Assembly (NCBI GenBank): GCA_900551705.1
Contig: URWY01000003.1
Coordinates: 1 to 64,000, forward strand
DNA from: an uncultured Bacillota bacterium
Lineage (GTDB): Bacteria > Bacillota > Clostridia > Christensenellales > UBA1242
Direction: 5' to 3'
Length of the DNA: 64,000 nt
Shown here piece by piece: positions 53,522-61,497 of the stretch. Position numbers and translations under genes: made by a program. Position 1 is the stretch's first letter. The number at the start of each line of letters is the position of its first letter. A model generated the notes under the pieces. It made no database searches. It was not told where the DNA came from and was given only the letters and a program-made list of their open reading frames with translations.

Positions 53522-54227
53522 CATTTTTAAATGTTTTGGAATCACAAAAGCAGATGTAACTTCAATACTTTCGGACATCTTCGCTAACAGCGAAGGTGTT
53601 TTAATTACTTTACAAGAAGAAGGCCCGATTGTTAGCATAAAAATTGATGCTGATGACTCGAATAACAGGGTTATGGACAAAACTGCGGAGATTTTTCAAC
53701 GCTTAAATAATTACATCTATGCCGAAGAAGACATCTCAATTTACGAAGCGGTTTTCAGACTCATGAAACTCAATCATCTAACTCTTGCAACGGCGGAATC
53801 AATCACAGCAGGAAATGTGAGCGCGTGTTTTGTTAAATACAACGCAGGGGCAAGTCAAATTTTGCTAGAAGGAAATGTTGTATACACAAACAATGCTAAA
53901 ATGCGTATGCTTGATGTTCCTGAAAAGGTTTTAAATACGCACACAGCGGTAAGCGTTGAAACAACATACGACATGGCAAAAGGCTGCTTAAACAAAAGCG
54001 GAGCTGACATTGTTATTGCCACAACAGGCTATGCTGGTGGGGACAATAATCCTGATAATGGACTTGTTTATATCGCTATTGGCGACAAGAAAAAAATTGA
54101 TGTTTATAAAAACATATTTGAAGGCAATCGCGAAGAGATTATAGAAATTACAACCATGGCAGCATTTTTCTATTTGATTAAAAAATTGCGTAAAAACGAT
54201 TTCTTTTTAGAAAAAAATATTGTATAA
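53511..54227 (+). CDS. cinA: CinA C-terminal (PncC-type) protein lacking the N-terminal domain
   Basis: The 238 aa contain an N-terminal part of about 75 residues resembling the middle KH-like domain of CinA, then the nicotinamide-nucleotide amidase domain: LTLATAESITAGNVSACFV, GNVVYTNNAKMRMLDVP, AVSVETTYDMAKG and ATTGYAGGDNNPDNGLVYIAI (blocks ATTGYAGG and PDNGLVYIAI). The COG1058/MoaB-like N-terminal domain of full CinA (about 170 aa) is missing. It overlaps pgsA and precedes recA, as in the usual locus. Function as an NMN deamidase in NAD recycling is likely. Confidence 0.88.
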   Translation: MKNSIFKCFGITKADVTSILSDIFANSEGVLITLQEEGPIVSIKIDADDSNNRVMDKTAEIFQRLNNYIYAEEDISIYEAVFRLMKLNHLTLATAESITAGNVSACFVKYNAGASQILLEGNVVYTNNAKMRMLDVPEKVLNTHTAVSVETTYDMAKGCLNKSGADIVIATTGYAGGDNNPDNGLVYIAIGDKKKIDVYKNIFEGNREEIIEITTMAAFFYLIKKLRKNDFFLEKNIV

Positions 54228-54266
54228 TAAAGATGTTAAGTAAAGATAAATTAAAAGGATAATACT

Positions 54267-55268
54267 ATGGCAGAAAAAGGTAAAATTCATTCATTAGATG
54301 ACGCACTTGCGCAAATCGAAAAACAATTCGGTAAAGGTGCAATTATGAGATTGGGCGATGCTCCGATTCAAAAAATTGATGTTATTAGCACAGGTTGCTT
54401 GTCGTTAGATTTAGCACTTGGAATCGGCGGTGTCCCAAGAGGCAGAATTATTGAAATTTATGGGCCAGAGTCATCTGGTAAAACAACTGTTTCATTGCAC
54501 ATTTTGGCGGAAGCACAAAAAGCAGGTGGAACTGCTGCATTCATTGATGCTGAGCACGCATTAGACCCAATTTATGCTCAAAAACTTGGCGTTAACATTG
54601 ATGAACTTTATGTTTCTCAACCAGATAACGGCGAACAAGCACTCGATATTTGCGAAACACTTGTTAAATCAGGTGCTGTTGATATCGTTGTTATCGACTC
54701 AGTTGCTGCATTGACTCCAAAAGCGGAAATTGACGGCGAAATGGGCGATTCCCACATGGGACTTCAAGCAAGGCTTATGAGTCAAGCACTTAGAAAAATC
54801 ACTGCTATCACAGCAAAAAGTAACACTTGCGTAATTTTCATCAACCAATTAAGAGAAAAAATGAACACAATCGGCTTTGGCACACCAGAAACAACAACAG
54901 GTGGTAAAGCATTGAAATTCTATGCAAGTATCAGACTTGATGTAAGAAAAATTGAGTCTATGAAAGATAGTTCAAACGAAGTCTACGCTTCAAAAACAAA
55001 AGTTAAAGTTGTTAAAAACAAACTTGCTCCACCTTTCAAAACAGCAGAATTTGAAATCGTATTCGGAAAGGGTATTTCAAAAGAAGGCAACATATTAGAC
55101 CTTGCAGTTGATAACGGACTTGTTCAAAAAACAGGTTCTTGGTATTCATATCAAAGCAACAAAATTGCCCAAGGAAGGGAAGCAGCAAAGTCATTCTTGC
55201 TTGCAAATCCAGACATTTTAAGCACTTTGGAACAGCAACTCAAAGAAAAACTCATGAATAACAATTAA
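54267..55268 (+). CDS. recA: Recombinase RecA
   Basis: Forms filaments on single-stranded DNA for homologous recombination and the SOS response. The 333 aa have [11 protein letters not shown], Walker [10 protein letters not shown] (68-76), [27 protein letters not shown], loop L2 [31 protein letters not shown] (blocks NQLREKM and [11 protein letters not shown]) and the C-terminal lysine/acid tail. The length is slightly short because the acidic tail is brief. AAAGGA precedes the ATG. A TATAAT at 54223-54228 overlaps the cinA stop. I saw no canonical Firmicutes SOS box (CGAAC-N4-GTTCG type) in front. Confidence 0.98.
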   Translation: MAEKGKIHSLDDALAQIEKQFGKGAIMRLGDAPIQKIDVISTGCLSLDLALGIGGVPRGRIIEIYGPESSGKTTVSLHILAEAQKAGGTAAFIDAEHALDPIYAQKLGVNIDELYVSQPDNGEQALDICETLVKSGAVDIVVIDSVAALTPKAEIDGEMGDSHMGLQARLMSQALRKITAITAKSNTCVIFINQLREKMNTIGFGTPETTTGGKALKFYASIRLDVRKIESMKDSSNEVYASKTKVKVVKNKLAPPFKTAEFEIVFGKGISKEGNILDLAVDNGLVQKTGSWYSYQSNKIAQGREAAKSFLLANPDILSTLEQQLKEKLMNNN

Positions 55269-55293
55269 TGAGCAAATTTCATATAAATTCTTA

Positions 55294-56034
55294 ATGGAAT
55301 TTATATATAAACAGACAAATATAAATTATTTTAAACAAGGAAACGGCGATGAACTCGTCGTTTTTCTTCATGGTTGGGGTGCTGGAAGCGAACTTTTTGC
55401 GCCTTTTGCATCTTGTTTTGACATAAACAAATACACTATGTTGTTTATCGATTTTCCACCGTTTGGAAAAAGTTCACAACCGAATGAAGTTTGGACAATG
55501 CAAGATTATTTTTCATCAACCCTGCAAATTATTCAAAATCAGCAAAAAGAAAAAACATACAACTCGCTAAATATCATCAGCCATTCATTTGGTGGGCGTG
55601 TTGCAATTTTGCTTGCAAGTAGCGGCGAAATAGAAATTGACAAACTTGTTTTAATAGCTTCAGCAGGCATAAAACCGAAACGCAACCTAAACTATCATTA
55701 TAAAGTGTTAAAATATAAAATTATCAAAAAGATTTCACCCGAACAAGCAGCAAAAATGGGCTCAAATGATTATAAACAGTTGTCAACGGTCATGAAATCA
55801 ACCTTTTCAAACATCGTCAACACAGATTTAACGCCAAATTCTAAACTTATAACTTGCAAAACGCTTATAATTTATGGGAAAAATGACAAAGAAACGCCAA
55901 TCTATATGGCTAAAAAACTACATAAAAACATTAAAAACTCGCAACTTATAATCATTAAAAATGCTGGGCATTTCGTATATTTAGAGCAATCTAACATCGT
56001 TCTAAAATATGTTAGTTTATTTTTAAATAGTTGA
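55294..56034 (+). CDS. Alpha/beta hydrolase
   Basis: The 246 aa have the oxyanion-loop HGWGAGSELF, the nucleophile elbow SHSFGG (96-101, Ser98), GKNDKETP (acid) and NAGHFVYLE (catalytic His). It is an intact Ser-Asp-His hydrolase with an unknown substrate. TATAAA ends six bases before the ATG and no ribosome binding site is seen, so initiation could be leaderless. The neighbouring Mur ligase suggests an envelope-related role (inference only). Confidence 0.85.
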   Translation: MEFIYKQTNINYFKQGNGDELVVFLHGWGAGSELFAPFASCFDINKYTMLFIDFPPFGKSSQPNEVWTMQDYFSSTLQIIQNQQKEKTYNSLNIISHSFGGRVAILLASSGEIEIDKLVLIASAGIKPKRNLNYHYKVLKYKIIKKISPEQAAKMGSNDYKQLSTVMKSTFSNIVNTDLTPNSKLITCKTLIIYGKNDKETPIYMAKKLHKNIKNSQLIIIKNAGHFVYLEQSNIVLKYVSLFLNS

Positions 56035-56058
56035 CAAAATCTATTTTCAAATTAAATA
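56031..56058 (+). promoter_or_regulatory. Promoter of the Mur ligase gene
   Basis: TTGACA and TAAATA are 16 bp apart. The -35 box overlaps the stop of the hydrolase gene. A TATGAT further on (56062-56067) is an alternative -10. Confidence 0.5.
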
Positions 56059-56115
56059 AAATATGATAAAATGGACTTAATTAAACAAAGTAGCATATTA
56101 ATTTATGGAGCGACA

Positions 56116-57762
56116 ATGAACTTTTTTGATTTATCAAACCCAAATTTATACATCGGAATTGCACTTGCAGTTTTAAACGGCGTTTTGCTTTGCTTTGCAA
56201 GTTGTAAATTTCTTCAAATGATTCAACTTTCTGGTTATAAAGTCAACGGATATAGAGCCTGGCTCGCCGACACGCATGCAAACTATTTTTCAAGAATAGT
56301 CATGCTCAGTTTTTTGAGTTACGCATGTATGCTTGTTTCTGCGGCACTTTTCAACTCGTTTTTAGATAAGCAAAGTTATCTATCTTATTTTGGATTGATT
56401 TTTTATCTTTATTTTGCGCTGATTTTCATAATCAATATGTATCATGAGCCTAAAAAGACGCCTCTTAAACAAACTTATAGAATGGATAGGCTTGTCGCTT
56501 GCTTGTATATTTTGTCAGCGGGGGTTACATTCATCGTATATTGGCTTTCAGTTGAGTATTTGCCAGATGTGATTCCAGACATTCCAACAATAGCGCTTAC
56601 ACCACTTTTAATTCCAATTTTAGTTCCACTTGCACACTTTATAACTTGGCCTTTTGAAACTTTGAATAACAGAAGATATATCGTAAGAGCAAAAAAGAAA
56701 TTGGAGAAATTCCCAACACTTATTAAAATTGGTATAACCGGCAGCGTTGGTAAAACAAGTAACAAATTTATTTTAAATTCGCTTTTGTCTGAAAAATACA
56801 GCGTTTGCATAACTCCACATAGTTTTAACACACCAATGGGCTTAACAAGAGTTGTTTTGGACTATTTAAAGCCTAACCACGATGTTTTAATCACTGAAAT
56901 GGGTGCTAAACAAGTGGGTGATATCAAATTCTTATGCGATATGATTCAACCAACATACGGAATTTTAACATCAGTAGGTAGCCAACATCTGTCAACCTTT
57001 GGCAGCCTAGAAAATATCGCTAAAACGAAAAATGAACTCATTAAAGCGCTACCAAAAGATAAGGGCATTGCAGTTTTCAATAGAGATAACGAGCCAAGTA
57101 TGCCACTTTATGAAAAATGCGAATGCAAAAAAATCTTAACTTCAACACAAGATACAACTTGTTATGTCCACGCAGAGAATGTTAAAACCACAGATAAAGG
57201 AACAACTTTTAAACTTTGTATCGGAGAAGAAAACATCAACTGTAAAACCAAATTATTAGGTCTGCACAACTTGCAAAATATTCTTATGTGCTGTGCTTTG
57301 GCTCATGAACTTGGATTGACTCTTGAACAATTAAAAATAGGAATTGCGAAAATTGAACCAATCAATCATAGAATGGAACTTAAAAAAGAAAATGGTTTAA
57401 TAATTTTAGACGACTCGTTTAATTCTAGTGTCGAAGGTTCAAAGGCAGCACTTGAAGTGCTAAAATTATTTGAAAATGGTAATAAAATTGTCGTAACACC
57501 AGGGCTTGTAGAGCTCGGCAATTATGAACATGAAGCAAATTATAATTTTGGTAAACAACTCGCCGAAGTGTGCGACTATGTAATAATCGTAAATCAAGTG
57601 AATAAAGAAAAAATAGCCGAAGGGCTAAAAGATGCAGGTTTTGACGAAAGTAAAATTTTGTATGCAATTTCATTAATTGATGCAAAATTAAAAATTAAAG
57701 AACTCGCAAAAAAAGGTGATATAGTGTTATTTGAAAACGATTTGCCGGACAATTACACTTGA
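56116..57762 (+). CDS. murF: Membrane-anchored MurF-type Mur ligase
   Basis: I choose ATG 56116 (548 aa), with GGAG five bases upstream; the earlier in-frame ATG 56071 lacks one. Residues about 1-200 contain five membrane helices instead of the soluble UDP-binding N-domain. The ligase core follows: ATP loop ITGSVGKTS (about 206-214), TPHSFNTPMGLTRVVL, VLITEMGAKQVGDI (MurF-type EMG), NRDNE, LGLHNLQNILMCCALA, INHRMELK and DDSFNSSVEGSKAAL (MurF DxYNANPxS equivalent), with TPGLVELG. These motifs point to D-Ala-D-Ala addition to UDP-MurNAc-peptide or a related envelope ligation. A distinct substrate remains possible because the N-domain is replaced. Confidence 0.75.
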   Translation: MNFFDLSNPNLYIGIALAVLNGVLLCFASCKFLQMIQLSGYKVNGYRAWLADTHANYFSRIVMLSFLSYACMLVSAALFNSFLDKQSYLSYFGLIFYLYFALIFIINMYHEPKKTPLKQTYRMDRLVACLYILSAGVTFIVYWLSVEYLPDVIPDIPTIALTPLLIPILVPLAHFITWPFETLNNRRYIVRAKKKLEKFPTLIKIGITGSVGKTSNKFILNSLLSEKYSVCITPHSFNTPMGLTRVVLDYLKPNHDVLITEMGAKQVGDIKFLCDMIQPTYGILTSVGSQHLSTFGSLENIAKTKNELIKALPKDKGIAVFNRDNEPSMPLYEKCECKKILTSTQDTTCYVHAENVKTTDKGTTFKLCIGEENINCKTKLLGLHNLQNILMCCALAHELGLTLEQLKIGIAKIEPINHRMELKKENGLIILDDSFNSSVEGSKAALEVLKLFENGNKIVVTPGLVELGNYEHEANYNFGKQLAEVCDYVIIVNQVNKEKIAEGLKDAGFDESKILYAISLIDAKLKIKELAKKGDIVLFENDLPDNYT

Positions 57763-57783
57763 TTAGCGAAAATAAAATCAATA

Positions 57784-57815
57784 AAAAAGCACTCATTTTT
57801 TGAGTGTTTTTTTGT
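57784..57815 (+). terminator. Intrinsic terminator of the Mur ligase gene
   Basis: A stem of eight pairs (AGCACTCA / TGAGTGTT, one G-T pair) with a T5 loop and a T-run lies between convergent genes. Confidence 0.85.
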
Positions 57816-58846
57816 TATCTCAATTTGACTTTAGTTGACGCATTTCTACGAATGTCTTCTGATATTGCAGCATAGTGTTTTTTCGTAGTGTTAACATCTT
57901 TATGACCAAGAACATCGGCAACAATGTAAATATCTTGCGTTTCACGATATAAATTTGTGCCATAAGTGCTTCTAAGTTTGTGTGGTGAGATTTTTTTGAG
58001 GGGAGTTACTGCTTGTGAATACTTTTTGACCAAATTTTCAACCGCGCGTGGCGTTATTCGCTTGCGTTGTAAACTTAAAAATAGTGCTTTTTCGTCATCG
58101 TCCAAAGTTTTGATTTCATCTCTAATTTTTAACCATGAAATCATCGCATCTTTAACTTCGTCCGAAAAATATAAAACTACTTCATTTCCGCCTTTACGCG
58201 TAATTTTAAAACTGTTATTGTTAAAATCAATATCGTCAACATTTAGCCCTACAAGCTCACTTATTCTTATTCCTGTGCCTAAAAAAACTGACATAATCGC
58301 CAAATCTCGTTCTTTTGTTATTTTGTTATAACCTTGCTCACGCTTAGTTAAATTCGTTGGATTTTCCGCTTGATTTAACAATTTGACCACTTCATCAACT
58401 TCTAGTCTAATAATTTCTTTCTGATGTATTTTAGGAGTTGAAATTTTTGTGATAACATTTGATGAAATCAAATCAGAGTTAAATAAAAACTTAAAAAAAC
58501 TCCTGAGAGCGGATAATTTTCTTGCTTTGCCACGCTCTTTGTTAACAAAAGTTTTGCCATCTTTTTCATAATATGATATGTAACTCAAAAACCTTTCAAT
58601 ATCTCTTGCTTTAATATTGTCCAAATCTTCAAGCGTTATATCGGTAATTTTTTTATTTAACTTTTCTGAAATATATTCAAAGAACAACCTTAAATCGTAT
58701 CCATAATTTAATCGTGTCAATGTTGAAGAATTGTTTTCTATCGCAATAAAAAAGTCGGGGACATAGTCCGGGAGAGTAGCCAAAATTTCTGAAAGTTTTT
58801 CTTGATTAATTATATCTCTTTCTTTGTGATAAGATATTTTTGCCAT
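57815..58846 (-). CDS. Tyrosine recombinase, XerC/XerD-like
   Basis: A 343-aa site-specific recombinase (start ATG 58846). The N-terminal SAM-like core-binding domain (about 25-145) precedes the catalytic domain with the full set R194 (GTGIRISEL), K218 (TRKGGN), H289 and R292 (SPHKLRSTYGTNLY), H315 (LGHKDVNTTKKHY) and nucleophile Y325. Length and motifs fit chromosome-dimer Xer recombinases or integrases. It could be the cell's XerC/D or an orphan. No partner, excisionase or att site is evident. A TTATAT box ends six bases before the ATG with no ribosome binding site, so it may be leaderless. Confidence 0.88.
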   Translation of the reverse strand: MAKISYHKERDIINQEKLSEILATLPDYVPDFFIAIENNSSTLTRLNYGYDLRLFFEYISEKLNKKITDITLEDLDNIKARDIERFLSYISYYEKDGKTFVNKERGKARKLSALRSFFKFLFNSDLISSNVITKISTPKIHQKEIIRLEVDEVVKLLNQAENPTNLTKREQGYNKITKERDLAIMSVFLGTGIRISELVGLNVDDIDFNNNSFKITRKGGNEVVLYFSDEVKDAMISWLKIRDEIKTLDDDEKALFLSLQRKRITPRAVENLVKKYSQAVTPLKKISPHKLRSTYGTNLYRETQDIYIVADVLGHKDVNTTKKHYAAISEDIRRNASTKVKLR

Positions 58847-58930
58847 ACATTGATATAATAATATTTCGTACAAGTAATGTCAAATATTACAAATCAATTT
58901 TATAAAAATTTTTTAATTTTTAAAAATTAT

Positions 58931-58943
58931 TTGCATATTTCTA
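58931..58943. repeat. Degenerate TTGCATA motif copy
   Basis: TTGCATATTTCTA matches TTGCATAGYACTA at ten of thirteen positions and lies 32 bp before the next copy. Confidence 0.4.
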
Positions 58944-58962
58944 CCATATAATGTATTTATGT

Positions 58963-58975
58963 TTGCATAGCACTA
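58963..58975. repeat. TTGCATAGCACTA motif copy upstream of the nucleotidyltransferase-like gene
   Basis: TTGCATAGCACTA is preceded by TTATGT, exactly as the perfect palindrome upstream of ligA is. The right arm of the palindrome is lost. Confidence 0.65.
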
Positions 58976-59012
58976 CAAAATAAATAAAAATTATAGAAAT
59001 CAATAAATTTGA

Positions 59013-59041
59013 TTGTAATTTAATGTATTATAAGTTATAAT
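59013..59041 (+). promoter_or_regulatory. Promoter of the nucleotidyltransferase-like gene
   Basis: TTGTAA and TATAAT are 17 bp apart, about 20 bases before the ATG. Confidence 0.65.
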
Positions 59042-59061
59042 AACAATGATAGAGGTTAAAA

Positions 59062-60102
59062 ATGGCTAAAAACAACTTAGCATTAATAGATAAAACAATG
59101 ATAGAAAGTTTTGCAAGCGAAATAGACAGCACAAATGCCTATGATTTAGTGTATAAATTTTCTGACCTTATAGATGATATTTCAATCGACTTGGCAGGGC
59201 ATAACAAATTTATATCCATTAACAATGTTGATTCAAAATTGTTCGGAGATTTCGCAACAAAAACAAATTATCAAGAATCTGATTTAAATATGTATTTGCT
59301 CATAAAATCAGGGCAACTGGAACTCAATACGGTTTCAGAACTCCAAAATAAAAGGAAAATGCTTTGGCGTAAAATTAAACTAGCCTGGGCTAATAGAAGG
59401 GCAAGCAAGAAAAAAAGAAAGCTGTTTTCAAATAGAAAAAACCGCAAAGATTACGATTTAATCACAGAGCAACAACTTAAAGAAAAAAAAGAAAAACCAT
59501 ACACTATATTGAATTTGAAAGACGAATTCTTCGAATATATTGTGAATTTTATGTCTCAAATGACCGTTGTTTATAACTATCCAGACAAAATTACAGTGCT
59601 TTCTAAGGAAGATTTAGGGTATAAGATTAATATTGTGCCAGCTTTTGTTCATGATGATGAAATAAGGGTTTGGAACGCTCGTAAAAACAAATTTAAAATT
59701 GTTTATTTAGATGACGCTTTGATAGCGTTAGATAGCAAAAATAAAGAAATAGACAGCCTTAACTATTCGCAAAATACCACAAGTAAAGTTTCAAGAATAG
59801 TAAGTAATGATAATTTGTTATTAAAAGTAATAAAGATTTATAAAGCATTAACGCATAATATTTGGAATACAACAAGTTTAGATTTTATTGATAGTTTAAT
59901 TTATAATTGTCCAAATGAAATTTTTGTAGGAAATGTTTATGATGTGTTCGTTAGGTCGATAAATTTCTTAAAAAACGCTGACATCTCAGATTTTAGATCA
60001 ATTTATAATACAAACAAATCTTTATACGAAGATGAAGAATTATCGATTTATGAAATAAAAAGTTTAATTAAAGAAATTTCTAATTTGATTACTAATAATT
60101 AA
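59062..60102 (+). CDS. Nucleotidyltransferase-like protein with lost catalytic acids, 346 aa
   Basis: The layout recalls the OAS1/CD-NTase type of nucleotidyltransferase. FGDFATKTNYQESDLNMYLLI (61-81) stands where such enzymes have FGSxARGTxxxxxSDIDLxV. A basic insertion (98-129: KRKMLWRKIKLAW, RRASKKKRKLFSNRK) follows. KINIVPAF (188-195) stands where they have KVDVVPAF. A helical C-terminal domain includes LLKVIKIYKALT and DFIDSLIYNC. The second acid of the DxD is Asn (N76) and the third acid is Asn (N190), so metal-dependent catalysis is doubtful. AGAGG supports the start. It is flanked on both sides by the TTGCATAG motif and lies next to a tyrosine recombinase. Function unknown; the family call is by eye. 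Confidence 0.5.
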   Translation: MAKNNLALIDKTMIESFASEIDSTNAYDLVYKFSDLIDDISIDLAGHNKFISINNVDSKLFGDFATKTNYQESDLNMYLLIKSGQLELNTVSELQNKRKMLWRKIKLAWANRRASKKKRKLFSNRKNRKDYDLITEQQLKEKKEKPYTILNLKDEFFEYIVNFMSQMTVVYNYPDKITVLSKEDLGYKINIVPAFVHDDEIRVWNARKNKFKIVYLDDALIALDSKNKEIDSLNYSQNTTSKVSRIVSNDNLLLKVIKIYKALTHNIWNTTSLDFIDSLIYNCPNEIFVGNVYDVFVRSINFLKNADISDFRSIYNTNKSLYEDEELSIYEIKSLIKEISNLITNN

Positions 60103-60115
60103 TTGCATAGCACTA
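60103..60115. repeat. TTGCATAGCACTA motif directly after the stop codon
   Basis: The 13-mer is identical to the copy at 58963 and abuts the TAA of the nucleotidyltransferase-like gene. Confidence 0.65.
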
Positions 60116-60158
60116 AATATTGTTTTATAAAAATGAATAATACAACATATTATATAAA

Positions 60159-60166
60159 CTATGCAA
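60159..60166. repeat. Inverted half-copy CTATGCAA
   Basis: Reverse complement of TTGCATAG, 56 bp after the forward copy at 60103. Short, so it may be chance. Confidence 0.35.
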
Positions 60167-60190
60167 AATTTAATTAAAATTTATAAAAAT

Positions 60191-60223
60191 AAGGATTTTG
60201 ATAATTTTTCAAAATCCTTTTAA
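60191..60223 (+). terminator. Terminator-like hairpin after the nucleotidyltransferase-like gene
   Basis: An 11-bp perfect stem (AAGGATTTTGA / TCAAAATCCTT) is followed by only a short T-run. Confidence 0.65.
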
Positions 60224-60232
60224 AATATTGCC

Positions 60233-60278
60233 AAACTATTCGCAAAATGTGTCTTTTGCGAATAGTTTAAATCTTTTT
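60233..60278 (+). terminator. Second hairpin, probably bidirectional terminator
   Basis: A 15-bp perfect stem (AAACTATTCGCAAAA with its complement at 60254-60268) and a 6-nt loop are followed by AAATCTTTTTATTTT. It also lies just beyond the minus-strand U32 gene. Confidence 0.7.
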
Positions 60279-61479
60279 ATTTTAACTTTTTTCTAAGTAT
60301 ATCTCCTGCTTTCAATGCTAAATTATCAGAATTTATATATAGTTTTTGTTGAACTTTTCTAGCATCTTCTATATATTCGCCGTCTTCAGTTTCAATTTGT
60401 TTAATAATTAACTTTTTATTGAAAGTGTCATTTGGCGAAAGAACTTCCAATTCGTCCCCTAATTTGAACATATTTCGTTCTTCAACTAAGACTTTGCCCG
60501 AATTTTCGTCTTCCAATACAATAGCGACAAAATCGTGCGACTGAATTGGCATAGATTCTTTCAAATATTCTCTTTCTTCATTATTATCAAAATAAAAACC
60601 AGTTGTATATTGTCTATGGCTTGATTTTTCGGTTTCAAGATACATTTCTTTTAAAAATTTTGCATCATTTATATTGTCTAATGCCCTTCTATAAGCATTT
60701 ACGACATTTGCTACATAATAAGAAGACTTCATTCTACCTTCGATTTTTAGGCTTGCAATGCCCGCCTCTTCAAGTTCTTTTAAGTGTTCAATCAAGCATA
60801 AGTCTTTTGAATTTAAAATATATGTGCCGCGTTCGTCTTCTTCAATAGGAAATTCGTCATCAGATTTGATTTCTTTAATTTGATATGCCCACCTGCATGC
60901 TTGAACGCACGCACCTTTGTTGCTATCTCTGCCGCGAAGATAATTTGATAACAAACATCTTCCCGAATAACTGATGCACATTGCGCCATGAACGAATGTT
61001 TCGAGTTCAACTTCTTGTGGCAACGCTGCCCTAATTTCTTTGATTTCACGAAGCGAAAGTTCGCGCGCAAGAACAATTCTTTTACAGCCTAACCCAGCAA
61101 AAAACAAAGCAGAATGCAAGTTTGTGACATTTGCTTGTGTGCTTACATGAACATCTAAATTTGGAACGACTTTTCGCGCCAAAGTGATAATTCCTATATC
61201 GCTAACGATAATCGCATCTGTGCCGATTTTATATAAAAATTTAAGATAATCTTCAAGGCCGTCAAAATCTTGGTTACGAGCGACAATATTAACTGTAACA
61301 TACATTTTCTTGCCCTGCTCGTGAATAAGTTTTGACGCGATTTTGAGTTCATCATAGTCAAAATTGCCGGCAAATGCCCTTAAACCGTGGCTTTTTCCAG
61401 CCAAATAAACAGCATCTGCACCAAAATACAATGCTGTTTTAAGTTTTTCCATATTGCCAACTGGGGCTAAAAGTTCCAT
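60277..61479 (-). CDS. U32 family peptidase, TrhP-like
   Basis: The 400 aa begin MELLAPVGNMEKLKTALYFGADAVYLAG and contain the U32 signature region ETFVHGAMCISYSGRCLLSNYLRGRDSNKGACVQACRW (blocks FVHGAMCISYSGRC and GACVQACRW), with four cysteines for an Fe-S cluster. Members of this subgroup (TrhP) introduce 5-hydroxyuridine at tRNA position 34. That is the likely role, although collagenase-like protease is the older label. The gene is last in a minus-strand operon with pepF and the RluA-like gene. AGGAGAAAA precedes the ATG. Confidence 0.88.
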   Translation of the reverse strand: MELLAPVGNMEKLKTALYFGADAVYLAGKSHGLRAFAGNFDYDELKIASKLIHEQGKKMYVTVNIVARNQDFDGLEDYLKFLYKIGTDAIIVSDIGIITLARKVVPNLDVHVSTQANVTNLHSALFFAGLGCKRIVLARELSLREIKEIRAALPQEVELETFVHGAMCISYSGRCLLSNYLRGRDSNKGACVQACRWAYQIKEIKSDDEFPIEEDERGTYILNSKDLCLIEHLKELEEAGIASLKIEGRMKSSYYVANVVNAYRRALDNINDAKFLKEMYLETEKSSHRQYTTGFYFDNNEEREYLKESMPIQSHDFVAIVLEDENSGKVLVEERNMFKLGDELEVLSPNDTFNKKLIIKQIETEDGEYIEDARKVQQKLYINSDNLALKAGDILRKKLK

Positions 61480-61497
61480 AAATTTTCTCCTAAGTAA

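Noticed and set aside
58846..59062. att site or integrated element for the tyrosine recombinase
   Set aside because: No tRNA gene or long direct repeats flank the gene, and neighbours are housekeeping genes, so integration was not supported.
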